DNA of 64,000 nt from Deefgea piscis (GTDB taxonomy: Bacteria > Pseudomonadota > Gammaproteobacteria > Burkholderiales > Chitinibacteraceae). The translations under genes were made by a program, and so were the position numbers. The stretch lies in assembly GCF_013284055.1 (NCBI RefSeq), contig NZ_CP054143.1, forward strand, positions 2,976,001 to 3,040,000, read 5' to 3'. Shown piece after piece: positions 9,413 through 17,638 of this stretch (its first letter is position 1; each line of letters opens with the position of its first letter). Under the pieces are notes generated by a model that saw only the letters and a list, made by a program, of their open reading frames with translations, was not told where the DNA came from and made no database searches.

Positions 9413-10407
9413 AACCAAGCCTTGCGATCGATCTCAGCGTCATTGTGGTTAGCTACAATAACGCCCCAGAAATTTTATCGTGTATTGCCAGTATTGAAGC
9501 GGCCTGCGCAGGCTTACGTTATGAAATTTTTGTCGTCGACAACGCCAGCCAAGATCATTGCGCGGCGATGGTTGCCGCACATTGCCCACAGGTCAGCCTG
9601 CTACAAAGTGAAGTCAATCTGGGCTTTGCCGCAGGCAATAATCTAGCGATGGCGCAGGCACAAGGCCGCTATATTGCGCTGGTTAATCCTGATGCCCGTC
9701 CCGAAGCGGGCTCACTCAATCAAGCCGTAAGCTGGATGAGTATCCATCCCGATGTTGGTTTAGCTGGGGGCCGTTTATTCAGTGAAGATGGGCGCGATCA
9801 ACCATCGGCACGGCGTTTCCCATCTTTACTCAATGATTTTCTTGCGCTCAGTGGTCTTTCTGCACGCTTTGCTAGTAATCGTTTTTTTGGCCGCTGTGAC
9901 CGCACTTGGGCCAACCCTGCTCAAGCTGCTCAAGTGGACTGGGTTCCAGGGGCATTTACACTCATTGCCCACCATGCGCTTGAACAAGTTGGTTTTTTTG
10001 ATGAGCGATTTTTCTTGTACTACGAAGAAGTCGATTTATGCCAACGCATGAAACAGCGCGGATTTGAGGTGTGGTATCAACCCGAATGGCGTGCGGTGCA
10101 CATTGGCGGCGTCTCTTCAGCGCGGGTTACTGGCGCCCATTTTAACCGTCATGGCAGTCAACTTTCCTTATGGCGCATGCGCAGTACATTGCTGTATTAC
10201 CGTAAACATCATGGCTGGCTAACTGCCAAATTAGATAGTTTATTAGAGCAAAGTTGGCATGCACTAAGACAGCACCGCAATCAGTTGTTTTGCGAACGCC
10301 AACAGGCCATCGAGAAAGCGCAAGAATCGGGGGCTTTACGCCAACTATTGCAACAAGCTTGGTGCGATACAGCCGGCGGGCGTCGTTCACCACCAACGCC
10401 ATGGTAA
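9409..10407 (+). CDS. Glycosyltransferase family 2 (rhamnosyltransferase-like)
   Basis: This is a 332-residue soluble GT-A enzyme. It starts DLSVIVVSYNNAPEIL, has VVDNASQD and NLGFAAGNNLAM, and a donor-metal motif NPDARPEAGS. FDERFFLYYEEVDLCQRMKQ follows, which is typical of WbbL/RfbF-type rhamnosyltransferases. The ATG at 9409 overlaps the previous stop (ATGA) and has AAAGGAG in front; the open frame extends upstream to 9109, but that part is the shadow of the previous gene. The sugar transferred is not shown by the sequence; rhamnose is only the commonest case in this subfamily. Confidence 0.87.
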   Translation: MKPSLAIDLSVIVVSYNNAPEILSCIASIEAACAGLRYEIFVVDNASQDHCAAMVAAHCPQVSLLQSEVNLGFAAGNNLAMAQAQGRYIALVNPDARPEAGSLNQAVSWMSIHPDVGLAGGRLFSEDGRDQPSARRFPSLLNDFLALSGLSARFASNRFFGRCDRTWANPAQAAQVDWVPGAFTLIAHHALEQVGFFDERFFLYYEEVDLCQRMKQRGFEVWYQPEWRAVHIGGVSSARVTGAHFNRHGSQLSLWRMRSTLLYYRKHHGWLTAKLDSLLEQSWHALRQHRNQLFCERQQAIEKAQESGALRQLLQQAWCDTAGGRRSPPTPW

Positions 10408-10419
10408 TCGAGGTGAGTC

Positions 10420-10929
10420 ATGTTTGAGTTAATTCGAGAAGACTGGCAAACCTATCAACGCGATCCTTGGCGGCAAGGACTGTGGGTAATGATGGTGTAT
10501 CGCTTTGGTCGCTGGCGCTATGGGATTCACAATCCATTGCTGCGCAAAATGGCCTCAATTATTTATAAATGGTTCAAGATACTTAGCCAAATCCTCACTG
10601 GCATCGATTTGCCTTGCGAAACAACGGTTGGCCGACGCTTTCGGATTGATCATTTTGGCGGCATTATTATCAGTGGTGACGCCATTATTGGTGACGATGT
10701 GATTTTGCGCCACGGCGTCACTTTGGGGTTAAAACACGAAGGCGAACGCGGCGCACCGCGCTTAGGCCATCGGGTGGAAGTGGGTGCGGGTGCAAAAATT
10801 TTAGGCAATATTCAAATTGGTGACGATGCCAAAATTGGTGCCAATGCGGTGGTTTTAATCGATGTGCCTGCCGGCGCTATTGCGGTTGGGATACCTGCAA
10901 AAATCATTCAAAAAAACCATTTACAGTAA
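10420..10929 (+). CDS. Serine acetyltransferase-like LbH protein
   Basis: The 169-residue protein has the short helical start of CysE-type enzymes (EDWQTYQRDPWRQGLW). A left-handed beta-helix follows with GRRFRIDHFGGIIISGDAIIG and HGVTLGLKHEGERGAPRLG. It ends VGIPAKII. It resembles the truncated serine O-acetyltransferase family often found in polysaccharide loci (colanic-acid WcaB type), so the substrate is more likely a sugar than serine. It lies 12 bases after the GT2 gene with GAGGTGAG as ribosome site, and 12 bases before the PilZ gene. Confidence 0.83.
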   Translation: MFELIREDWQTYQRDPWRQGLWVMMVYRFGRWRYGIHNPLLRKMASIIYKWFKILSQILTGIDLPCETTVGRRFRIDHFGGIIISGDAIIGDDVILRHGVTLGLKHEGERGAPRLGHRVEVGAGAKILGNIQIGDDAKIGANAVVLIDVPAGAIAVGIPAKIIQKNHLQ

Positions 10930-10941
10930 AGGAAACGAGCC

Positions 10942-11688
10942 ATGTTCAATCTTGCTTATTTTTTTAGCTCAGAACAAATCCCAGCTAATGAAAACAAAAT
11001 CAATCCGACTGTAAGCCTATTGCCCTGCCCTGATGTAATACGTGATCCAGCACAAATCGCCAAGCAACTCAAAGACCAAGTCCAACAAGCGCGCCAAGGT
11101 TTACTATTGGCGCTGATAGAAAGCGAGTCTCAAGCGGTCAGTCTCAAACATTTTGATCTCGATTTTGAAACTCAAAAAATTGAAATTGAAGTCAGTGAGC
11201 TGCAATCCCAGCTTGTTCACAAATACCTGACGCTAATTGGCAATTGGCATGAATATCGAATTGCGTTCTCCAGCGAGGTGTTGGCGCAATTATCTCGGCA
11301 TCGGCTGACGTTGGCGTGGCCGACAGAAATCATTCACACCACAGGACGCGAATATTTTCGGCTCCACCCCGCACATAAAGTACCGGTATTGATCAACACA
11401 CCAGCAGGGCAGCTTGCCTGTTCCCTCTACGATCTAAGCGAAGGCGGTATTGGGCTAAATATCGCCGCCAGTGATCAGGCGTTTTTCCAAGCGCTATCAG
11501 GCTATGAAGCGCTCATCGAGCTAGCGGGCCAGCGTCTAATCACACAGCTGCGCATGTGCCGTTATCACGCTAGTGCGACCACGACAAGCAGTAGCAGCGC
11601 ACGGATTGGATTAGCCTTCACCCATATCGCAATTGAAGAGCAAGCAAAGCTAAGAAAACTGATCATGCAACTTCAATCCCGTCACTAA
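10942..11688 (+). CDS. PilZ-domain protein, probable cyclic-di-GMP effector
   Basis: The 248-residue protein has an N-terminal beta-rich part (about 50-130) like the YcgR/flagellar-brake N-domain. A C-terminal PilZ domain has both cyclic-di-GMP signatures intact: REYFR at 136-140 (RxxxR) and DLSEGG at 164-169 (DxSxxG). No membrane segment is seen. PilZ proteins change the activity of partner enzymes when cyclic-di-GMP rises. Here the gene is inside the polysaccharide locus, 12 bases after an acyltransferase, so control of polymer synthesis or export is the natural inference. A serine/threonine run (ATTTSSSSAR) sits in the domain's last loop. Confidence 0.8.
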   Translation: MFNLAYFFSSEQIPANENKINPTVSLLPCPDVIRDPAQIAKQLKDQVQQARQGLLLALIESESQAVSLKHFDLDFETQKIEIEVSELQSQLVHKYLTLIGNWHEYRIAFSSEVLAQLSRHRLTLAWPTEIIHTTGREYFRLHPAHKVPVLINTPAGQLACSLYDLSEGGIGLNIAASDQAFFQALSGYEALIELAGQRLITQLRMCRYHASATTTSSSSARIGLAFTHIAIEEQAKLRKLIMQLQSRH

Positions 11689-11768
11689 GCTCGGTTACTT
11701 GCTGTAGACACTCAAGTTTTACACTCCCGCCACAATCCCATCCCTTGCTTCGCCTTTAATAGCAATAC

Positions 11769-11787
11769 GACCTCAGTCGGTCTTTTT
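11769..11787 (+). terminator. Weak possible terminator between PilZ and STAS genes
   Basis: A short hairpin GACC-TCAGTC-GGTC is followed by TTTTT, 16 bases before the STAS start. The stem has only four pairs, so it may act as a partial attenuator or not at all. Confidence 0.3.
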
Positions 11788-11802
11788 GCCAAGGAGAGCA
11801 TG

Positions 11803-12141
11803 ATGAACCTCATTAATAGCCATGAACAAGATGACCTAACCGTTATTTCATTCAATATCAACAACTTGGATGCGAGCAATGCCGATGCATTTCGCAAGCA
11901 AGTCCGCCCCACCCTAGAAAAATCAAAAAAAATTGCAATCGATATGTCGTCGCTGCAATTTGTCGATAGCTCGGGGCTCGGCGCGCTACTGTCTTGCTTG
12001 CGTTTTTGTAATGAGCAAGACGGCAATCTCGTGCTATTTGGCCTTCAGCGCACCGTCACCGCGCTGTTTGAATTAATGCGCATGCACCGCGTTTTTAATC
12101 TTTTCGATTCGATTGATGAAATTGTAGGAGCCACATCATGA
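11803..12141 (+). CDS. STAS-domain protein (anti-sigma-factor antagonist type)
   Basis: The 112-residue protein is a single STAS domain like SpoIIAA/RsbV. It has ISFNINNLDASNADAFRKQV, then IAIDMSSLQFVDSSGLGALL, in which the serine pair of DSSGLG holds the usual phosphorylation site. No cognate HPK-like kinase or anti-sigma gene is seen nearby. AAGGAG lies 6 bases before the ATG at 11803; an ATG at 11800 is only 3 bases away from it. The gene overlaps the nucleotidyltransferase start by ATGA. STAS proteins in exopolysaccharide loci may tune export or synthesis by partner switching; that role is an inference. Confidence 0.86.
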   Translation: MNLINSHEQDDLTVISFNINNLDASNADAFRKQVRPTLEKSKKIAIDMSSLQFVDSSGLGALLSCLRFCNEQDGNLVLFGLQRTVTALFELMRMHRVFNLFDSIDEIVGATS

Positions 12142-13355
12142 AAGCGCTGATTCTGGCTGCAGGCCAAGGAACTCGGCTGATGCCACTGAGCCGAGATTGC
12201 CCGAAACCCATGCTTCCCATTTTGGACAAACCCGTTCTTGAATGCTTGATCGAGCATCTGGCCAGCCAAGGCGTTGATCAAATCATCATCAACACCAGCT
12301 ATCTGGCACCTGAAATCGAGAATTACTTTTCCAGCGGACGTCGCTGGGGCGTTGAACTCGCGTTTAGCTATGAGGGTTACGAAGAAGAGGGTCAACTGCA
12401 TAATGAGCCATTGGGCTCAGCAGGCACAATCCGTAGTATTCAACAACATTCCGGTTTTTTTGACGATACATTTATTGTGCTATGTGGCGACGCGCTTTTA
12501 GATTTAGATTTGCGCGCACTGGTGGCGGCACACCATGAAACAGGCGCTCTGGCGACCTTGGCACTGAGCCGTGTCGAGTCTGAAAAAGTCGCTCAATATG
12601 GCGTTGCCGTCCTTGATGACTTGGGGCGAATCATGTCGTTTCAAGAAAAACCAAAACCAGCGGAAGCCCTTAGCAATCTGGTCAATACAGGGGTGTATGT
12701 CTTTGAACCAGAAATTACAAAATACATACCAGAATATACCCCTAGTGATCTAGGTAGTGAAATCTTCCCCGCTTTAGCTCGCGATGGCCGTGCGATTTAC
12801 GGCGTTGAAATGGATTTCAATTGGATTGATATTGGCCGAGTTGCTGATTATTACGCCGTCCAAATGAGCGCAATTGCTGGCAAAATACCTTGCATTGCTC
12901 GCTCAGGCAAAGAAATTATGCCTGGCGTTTTTGTTGGTGCAAATACGCGATTTGATCCTCGCCGCTGCCACATCGAAGGCCCAATGGTAATCGCCGACAG
13001 CGTCACCATCGAAGATGGTGCAACCTTAATCGGCCCACTTTTCATTGGCCGCGGCTCGGTGATTGAGCGTGGCGCGTGCATTGATCGTAGTTTGGTCTTT
13101 GAATACACGCGAGTGGGAGCGCAAGCCACACTCAGCAAAATGCTAGCTAGTGGTCGTTGGTGTGCACAACCCGATGGCTTCACGATTGATCCACAACAGA
13201 CAGGAATTTGCTGGATCCTGGCCGACAGCCGTACGCCACGGAAAAACATCTATCAACAAGAACAATTATTTCTGGAGCAAATCAATGATTTCCCACCGAT
13301 AGTTGAGTTGATCGAGCAAATTAACCGCGAACATGCTTGCTCGCGGCCGTGGTAA
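12138..13355 (+). CDS. Sugar-phosphate nucleotidyltransferase (mannose-1-phosphate guanylyltransferase-like)
   Basis: The 405-residue enzyme begins with the pyrophosphorylase signature LILAAGQGTRLMPLSRDCPKP (about 4-24), which holds the NTP-binding loop and catalytic lysine. It has PLGSAGTIR, a metal-binding CGDALLD, EKP near 173, and NTGVYVFEPE. A C-terminal hexapeptide-repeat domain (about 255-330) with FVGANTRFD, IIADSV-like and FIGRGSVIERG turns follows, then an unusual tail of about 70 residues. It forms an NDP-sugar from NTP and a sugar-1-phosphate to feed the transferases here. GDP-mannose is the best guess from overall likeness to eukaryotic-type GMPPs. The start overlaps the STAS stop. 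Confidence 0.82.
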   Translation: MKALILAAGQGTRLMPLSRDCPKPMLPILDKPVLECLIEHLASQGVDQIIINTSYLAPEIENYFSSGRRWGVELAFSYEGYEEEGQLHNEPLGSAGTIRSIQQHSGFFDDTFIVLCGDALLDLDLRALVAAHHETGALATLALSRVESEKVAQYGVAVLDDLGRIMSFQEKPKPAEALSNLVNTGVYVFEPEITKYIPEYTPSDLGSEIFPALARDGRAIYGVEMDFNWIDIGRVADYYAVQMSAIAGKIPCIARSGKEIMPGVFVGANTRFDPRRCHIEGPMVIADSVTIEDGATLIGPLFIGRGSVIERGACIDRSLVFEYTRVGAQATLSKMLASGRWCAQPDGFTIDPQQTGICWILADSRTPRKNIYQQEQLFLEQINDFPPIVELIEQINREHACSRPW

Positions 13356-13370
13356 AGCGATTCAAGGTCA

Positions 13371-15515
13371 ATGCTCATGCCCACCAATCTAACCGCAGCT
13401 GGCATCGGCATCAAACCGCTGGTGAGCCTGCGCCAACACCCAAAACTGGCAGTGCTAAGCTGCCTCTTGGTGTTGATTGCCAGCCTGCCGATGGTTTGGT
13501 TGAAGGGCAAACCCAATTTTAGTAGCGAGGCCGTCATTCAAGTCGCACCGCGCTATATGAAAACCCTCAAAGACGACAATGAGCTCGATTTTCAATCCAA
13601 CTCGCAATATCGCCAGTTTGTGCAACAACAAATGAGCACCATACTGCGGTTTGACATTTTGTCCGAGGGCATCAAGCGCGCCAATGTGCCTTTTCGCCGC
13701 CCCAATGAATCCGAACAATACGCGGTTGATCGCTTTAAAAATATGTTGACGGTATCTGCAGTCCCCGATACCTATATGGTGCGAGTGGCAATGTATGGCA
13801 CTGATAAATCAAATATGGCGCAACTGATCAATAGTGTTGTCACTGTTTATTTAGACCGCGCACGCACAGAACAAGTATTTGGCCGCGATGACCGAATCCA
13901 AAAATTGCAAGAGCGTCAAAACGAATTACTTCAACTTATTGACACCAAATCAGAACGTCGCAACCAAATTGCTGGTGAATTGGGCGTAGCGACTTTTTCA
14001 GCGGAAGCGGGCAACCCTTACGACAAAGCCATTGAGCGACTCCGCGAAGCGCTCGCCGAAGCCAAAGTCAAACGCTTTACAGCCGAAGCGAATGAAAAAG
14101 CGTTCCATCAACACGGCGATACCGACCCCAATGTTCGCTCCATTATGGAGAGCGTCGCTGTAGACCCGGGACTCAACAGCCTCAAAGCCAGCCTCAATAA
14201 TCGCCGTGCGATATTGGTTTCCGGCATGGCGGGATTAACCGCCAAGCATCCAGGTTATGAGCAAAGCCAAATCGAATTAAGTGATATCGACAACGAGCTC
14301 AATCGGCAAACAGATAAACTCACCAGCTCGGTACGCCGTAATATTGAAAGTCGCTTTTCGACCGCGAGCACGCAAGCCAAACAACTTGAATCCCAACTGC
14401 AGGGCGAACTGGCTGAACAAGAAAAATCACGCGGTCATTACGCTACCCAATTTAAAGAAGCGAACGATATTTCAGGCCAGATCGAGCAAACGCGCAAGGA
14501 AGTAGAATCGATCCAAGATCGGCTCAACTTTTTTGCTGGTGAAACCAGCTCCTTGGGTTTTGTCCGTCTTGTCAGCGCAGCCCTTCCACCCGAAATCCCA
14601 CAAGGGCCAGGGCGTAAAAAGCTGCTACTCATCGCGCTTGCTGCGGCGTTGGCGTCTGGTCTTTTGGTGCCTATCTTGCGTGATTTGCTCGACCGAACGA
14701 TCCACGCCCCCAATGACGTCATCGGTAGTTTTGGTTTTGCACCAGTGGGTTGGTTAATTCGCAGCAAAGATCAGCAAAGCGCCGAATTTTTAGAAGATCA
14801 GTTGCGACGCTTAGCCAGTGCCTTGATTCGCGATCAAGACCGCACCCGCATTCGCATCTTCGGCATTACCTCACTGCAACCTGGAGGCGGTGGCAGCATG
14901 CTCACTCAACGACTAACGCAAACCTTCCACAGCATGGGCATCTCTGCCTTGGCAGTCGATGCGAACGCATTCAGTCGCGACGCCTATTTCGATCACAGCG
15001 AGCAATACACAATTGGCGATACCCTACCCGATCAACTATCCCAATTACAAAGCTTACGCCTCAAAGCCAATGGCCGACACTTGCAGTCGGTCGACAAACT
15101 GGGCGAAACATTAGAAAAAATCGCCGAGACATTCCGCTTTGTTTTGGTGGATGTACCCCCCTTATTGGTGAGCGGAGACGCAGAACTCACACTACGCGCC
15201 ACCCCCGCTATCTTGGCCATTGTCGAAGCCGAAGCACAAAGCCGCGGAGAGGTCGCGCGCGCGGCTCGCTTACTCCAAGGATTAGATCCTGCCTCCATCG
15301 GCGTCGTCGTGAATCAAGTTCGCCCACTCGACGGTGGCGGCTATGTACGCGACTTAATGACCGAATTTACCGAGGGGCGCAAAACAAGCAAAACGAACCT
15401 ACTCAGACAACTGTGGCTGACCGCAAAAATCATTGGGCAAGCCAGTACGAGTCTCATCAAAGACCTTGGCCAGCTTTTGCGTTTAAAAAGGAAAGCTTCA
15501 AATGAAACTCACTGA
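13371..15515 (+). CDS. Wzc/GumC-like polysaccharide co-polymerase with degenerate BY-kinase domain
   Basis: The 714-residue protein has an N-terminal membrane segment (about 28-48). A Wzz periplasmic domain follows, with a long coiled coil (about 170-400), then a second membrane segment (about 415-438) and a cytoplasmic CpsD-like NTPase domain. The would-be Walker A is PGGGGSM at 504-510, lacking the lysine of PGxGKS/T. Walker A-prime reads AVDAN and lacks the second aspartate. The Walker B-like VLVDVPP remains near 590-596. There is no tyrosine cluster at the C-terminus. Such proteins set chain length and link synthesis to export; here kinase activity is doubtful. Starts at 13371 and 13377 are both possible after AAGG. 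Confidence 0.83.
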   Translation: MLMPTNLTAAGIGIKPLVSLRQHPKLAVLSCLLVLIASLPMVWLKGKPNFSSEAVIQVAPRYMKTLKDDNELDFQSNSQYRQFVQQQMSTILRFDILSEGIKRANVPFRRPNESEQYAVDRFKNMLTVSAVPDTYMVRVAMYGTDKSNMAQLINSVVTVYLDRARTEQVFGRDDRIQKLQERQNELLQLIDTKSERRNQIAGELGVATFSAEAGNPYDKAIERLREALAEAKVKRFTAEANEKAFHQHGDTDPNVRSIMESVAVDPGLNSLKASLNNRRAILVSGMAGLTAKHPGYEQSQIELSDIDNELNRQTDKLTSSVRRNIESRFSTASTQAKQLESQLQGELAEQEKSRGHYATQFKEANDISGQIEQTRKEVESIQDRLNFFAGETSSLGFVRLVSAALPPEIPQGPGRKKLLLIALAAALASGLLVPILRDLLDRTIHAPNDVIGSFGFAPVGWLIRSKDQQSAEFLEDQLRRLASALIRDQDRTRIRIFGITSLQPGGGGSMLTQRLTQTFHSMGISALAVDANAFSRDAYFDHSEQYTIGDTLPDQLSQLQSLRLKANGRHLQSVDKLGETLEKIAETFRFVLVDVPPLLVSGDAELTLRATPAILAIVEAEAQSRGEVARAARLLQGLDPASIGVVVNQVRPLDGGGYVRDLMTEFTEGRKTSKTNLLRQLWLTAKIIGQASTSLIKDLGQLLRLKRKASNETH

Positions 15516-16230
15516 CCTGATTGATCGAATCTACGTGATTAATTTACCAGAGCGCCTTGATCGAAAAGCGCAAATCAGCAGCGAATTAAAAGTACAGGGT
15601 ATTGACTGGGAGGCCAATCAAGTCATTTGCTGGCCAGCAATACGTCCGGACTCGGCTGCCGACTTTCCGACCTTAGGCGCACACGGCTGTTTTCTTAGCC
15701 ATCTGGCCGCACTCGAGGATGCTCTCAGCCTTACACAAGGCTGGATTCTCATCTTGGAAGACGATGCGGTACTTTTACCTCAATTACAGGCCGCACTGCC
15801 CGAACTAGCCGCACTCATCACGAATGAACAAGCCGATTTAATTTACCTTGGTAGTTGTCAGCAACAAGACCAATTGCCACATGTTTCCCTATTTGCGCCG
15901 AGCCAACACCCCATTGTCGGCGCTCATGCGTATATGGTTTCTCGGGCTTTTTTAAGCGAACTCATCCCTTATTTACAAGCTTGTCTGATTCGCCCAGCGG
16001 GGCATCCATTAGGCGGGCGCTTGCATTTTGATGGCGCATTAAGTTTATTTCGGCAATTTAACCCAAACTGCCGCACTTGGCTGGCGCAACACAATTTGAT
16101 TGAACAGCGTTTTTCCCGTAGCGATATCCAGCCACATTGGTGGTACGACCAGTGGCCGATTATTCGCCAATTCGCCGCATGGGCTAGGCAATTCAAACAG
16201 CATCAACGTCACATGACAATCAAACTCTAG
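15502..16230 (+). CDS. Glycosyltransferase family 25
   Basis: The 242-residue protein begins RIYVINLPERLDRKAQI, the mark of GT25 enzymes (LPS core and LOS galactosyl/glucosyltransferases). It continues with GAHGCFLSHLAALEDAL, then the metal-binding LILEDDAVLL, DLIYLG and a GAHAYMVSRAFL block. Family members transfer galactose or glucose to lipo-oligosaccharide. The ATG overlaps the 3' end of the Wzc-like gene by 14 bases, with AAAGGAAAG in front. Loss of a membrane anchor suggests a soluble or peripheral enzyme. Whether it acts on the exopolysaccharide or on LPS is not shown. Confidence 0.86.
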   Translation: MKLTDLIDRIYVINLPERLDRKAQISSELKVQGIDWEANQVICWPAIRPDSAADFPTLGAHGCFLSHLAALEDALSLTQGWILILEDDAVLLPQLQAALPELAALITNEQADLIYLGSCQQQDQLPHVSLFAPSQHPIVGAHAYMVSRAFLSELIPYLQACLIRPAGHPLGGRLHFDGALSLFRQFNPNCRTWLAQHNLIEQRFSRSDIQPHWWYDQWPIIRQFAAWARQFKQHQRHMTIKL

Positions 16231-16239
16231 GAGAACATC

Positions 16240-16860
16240 ATGAAATACTACGGCTTTGTGCGACAAGAAATCGCCCCCATGCTTCCTGATCACGCGCCAC
16301 GTGTCCTCGAAGTTGGTTGCGGCAATGGTGCAACACTTGCTTGGCTGAAAGCCACCGGCCGCTGCCAAGAAACCGTCGGACTTGAATATAGCCATGACGC
16401 AAGCGAGATAGCCAGAACACAACTCGATCAAGTCATCGAAGGCGATGCAGAACAATTTGAACTGCAAACCCTTGGCAAATTTGACCTGATCCTTTGCCTC
16501 GATGTCCTGGAACACCTACGTGATCCATGGCAAATGCTCAGAAAACTAAAACAACAACTCAACCCACAAGGCCAAATCATCATCAGCGTACCAAATATTC
16601 GCCACCACAGCATCGTACTACCCCTACTATTTCGCGGCCAATGGCAGTACCAAACGGCAGGCATTCTCGACCAAACTCACTTACGATTTTTTACCCAAGA
16701 AACAGCACAAGATTTACTCGAGCAAGCCGGATTTGTCGTCAATCAATGCGCAGGTCATGGCCAACAATGGGCCACAAGCCGCTTTTGGCGATGGTTAGGC
16801 AAACTCAATTTAGCCAAACCAATTTGCAGCGTTCAATTTATTCTGAATGGCAAAACTTAG
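16240..16860 (+). CDS. Class I SAM-dependent methyltransferase
   Basis: The 206-residue protein has the SAM-binding motif VLEVGCGNGATLAWL near residues 21-35. An acidic ribose-binding residue lies in GLEYSHDA, a motif IV in DLILCLDVLEHLRDPW, and HLRFFTQETA is typical of UbiG/Methyltransf_23 enzymes. It lies 9 bases after the GT25 gene with a TAGGAGAA ribosome site. It may O-methylate a sugar of the polymer or an end residue that stops chain growth, as in some O-antigen loci. This is an inference from location. Confidence 0.82.
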   Translation: MKYYGFVRQEIAPMLPDHAPRVLEVGCGNGATLAWLKATGRCQETVGLEYSHDASEIARTQLDQVIEGDAEQFELQTLGKFDLILCLDVLEHLRDPWQMLRKLKQQLNPQGQIIISVPNIRHHSIVLPLLFRGQWQYQTAGILDQTHLRFFTQETAQDLLEQAGFVVNQCAGHGQQWATSRFWRWLGKLNLAKPICSVQFILNGKT

Positions 16861-16882
16861 ACAAGTTGTACCTACCTCAGCC

Positions 16883-16915
16883 AGTCCCACAGTTAGTCCC
16901 ACAGTTAGTCCCACA
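16883..16915 (+). repeat. 12-bp tandem repeat, about 2.75 copies
   Basis: The unit AGTCCCACAGTT occurs twice in perfect tandem and is followed by AGTCCCACA. It lies 22 bases after the methyltransferase stop. A split inverted repeat (TTAGAT ... ATCTAA, with an inner CATCC-TT-GGATG) follows at about 16923-16955 and might end the polysaccharide transcript. Nothing else is recognised between 16861 and 17040. Confidence 0.85.
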
Positions 16916-17048
16916 CCGACCCTTAGATTGTAAAAAACATCCTTGGATGATCTAATACAAAAAAGGCAAGCAAACCTTTATTTATCAATGAATTAATAAA
17001 CGATAACGAATTTTATAGTACACTACGCTGGAGCACATCGCCCGCTCC

Positions 17049-17102
17049 AAATATAATAAAAAAGCCAAAGTGCAAATGCACTTTGGCTTTTTTATTATAT
17101 TT
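17049..17102. terminator. 26-bp perfect palindrome, probable bidirectional terminator
   Basis: Two perfect 26-base arms are separated only by AA. The core GCCAAAGTGCA / TGCACTTTGGC is flanked by A6 and T6 tracts in mirror position, so a U-run follows the stem on either strand. A TATAGT box at 17014-17019 lies upstream, but no good -35 goes with it. It ends just 32 bases before the metalloprotease start, so that gene must be read from within or after the palindrome, or through it. Confidence 0.8.
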
Positions 17103-17134
17103 CAGCATCACGATGCTATCGTGCAATATCGACC

Positions 17135-17638
17135 ATGAAAACCTTGAAATATCTAAGCGCATATCCTGAGCATATTCAACAACGTGTCATTGCGATGATT
17201 TCCGCTCAACAACTCGGGCCGCTACTTGCTCAGCGCTATCCAAATCAGCATGGCATTCAAACCGACAAAATGCTGTATGACTATACGCTTTCAATTAAAA
17301 ATGAATTCTTAAAAAACGCGCCCGCCATCTCGAAAGTCATCTTTGACAGTAAAATCAAAGACATTCAACATGCCTTGGGCACCCATACGCAAATTTCACG
17401 CATTCAAGGCAACAAACTAAAAGCAAAGCATGAAATTCGCATTGCCAGTTTATTTAAAAATACGCCGCCTGAATTTTTAAAAATGATTACAACACACGAG
17501 TTGGCACATCTTAAAATCAAAGAGCATAACAAAGCCTTTTATCAGCTATGCCAACATATTGAACCGCAATATATGCAACTTGAATTTGATTTGCGCCTAT
17601 ATCTCACTCACCTAGAGCATCAAGCATCGCTAGCATGA
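17135..17638 (+). CDS. YgjP-like (DUF45) metal-dependent peptidase
   Basis: The 167-residue protein has the zincin motif HELAH at 121-125 and a third histidine ligand at H131 in IKEHNKAFY. This is the arrangement seen in YgjP/SprT-like DUF45 proteins (HExxH-x5-H). The N-terminal half is helical and rich in lysine and glutamine. Members are soluble and some act on DNA-bound or membrane-linked partners, but the substrate is unknown for most. Codon use is A/T-rich compared with the polysaccharide locus. Its last 19 bases overlap a small gene on the other strand. No clear ribosome site is seen before ATG 17135 (only GA-poor sequence). Confidence 0.75.
   Translation: MKTLKYLSAYPEHIQQRVIAMISAQQLGPLLAQRYPNQHGIQTDKMLYDYTLSIKNEFLKNAPAISKVIFDSKIKDIQHALGTHTQISRIQGNKLKAKHEIRIASLFKNTPPEFLKMITTHELAHLKIKEHNKAFYQLCQHIEPQYMQLEFDLRLYLTHLEHQASLA

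Noticed and set aside
14750-15505. A 251-codon open frame in another + frame inside the Wzc-like gene
   Set aside because: It has Arg/His/Ser-rich composition, no family look and no ribosome site. The main frame keeps clear domain motifs across the same bases, so it is a shadow and not a sign of frameshift.
16883-16915. Possible CRISPR array
   Set aside because: The unit is only 12 bases in direct tandem with no spacers and there are no cas genes in the window.
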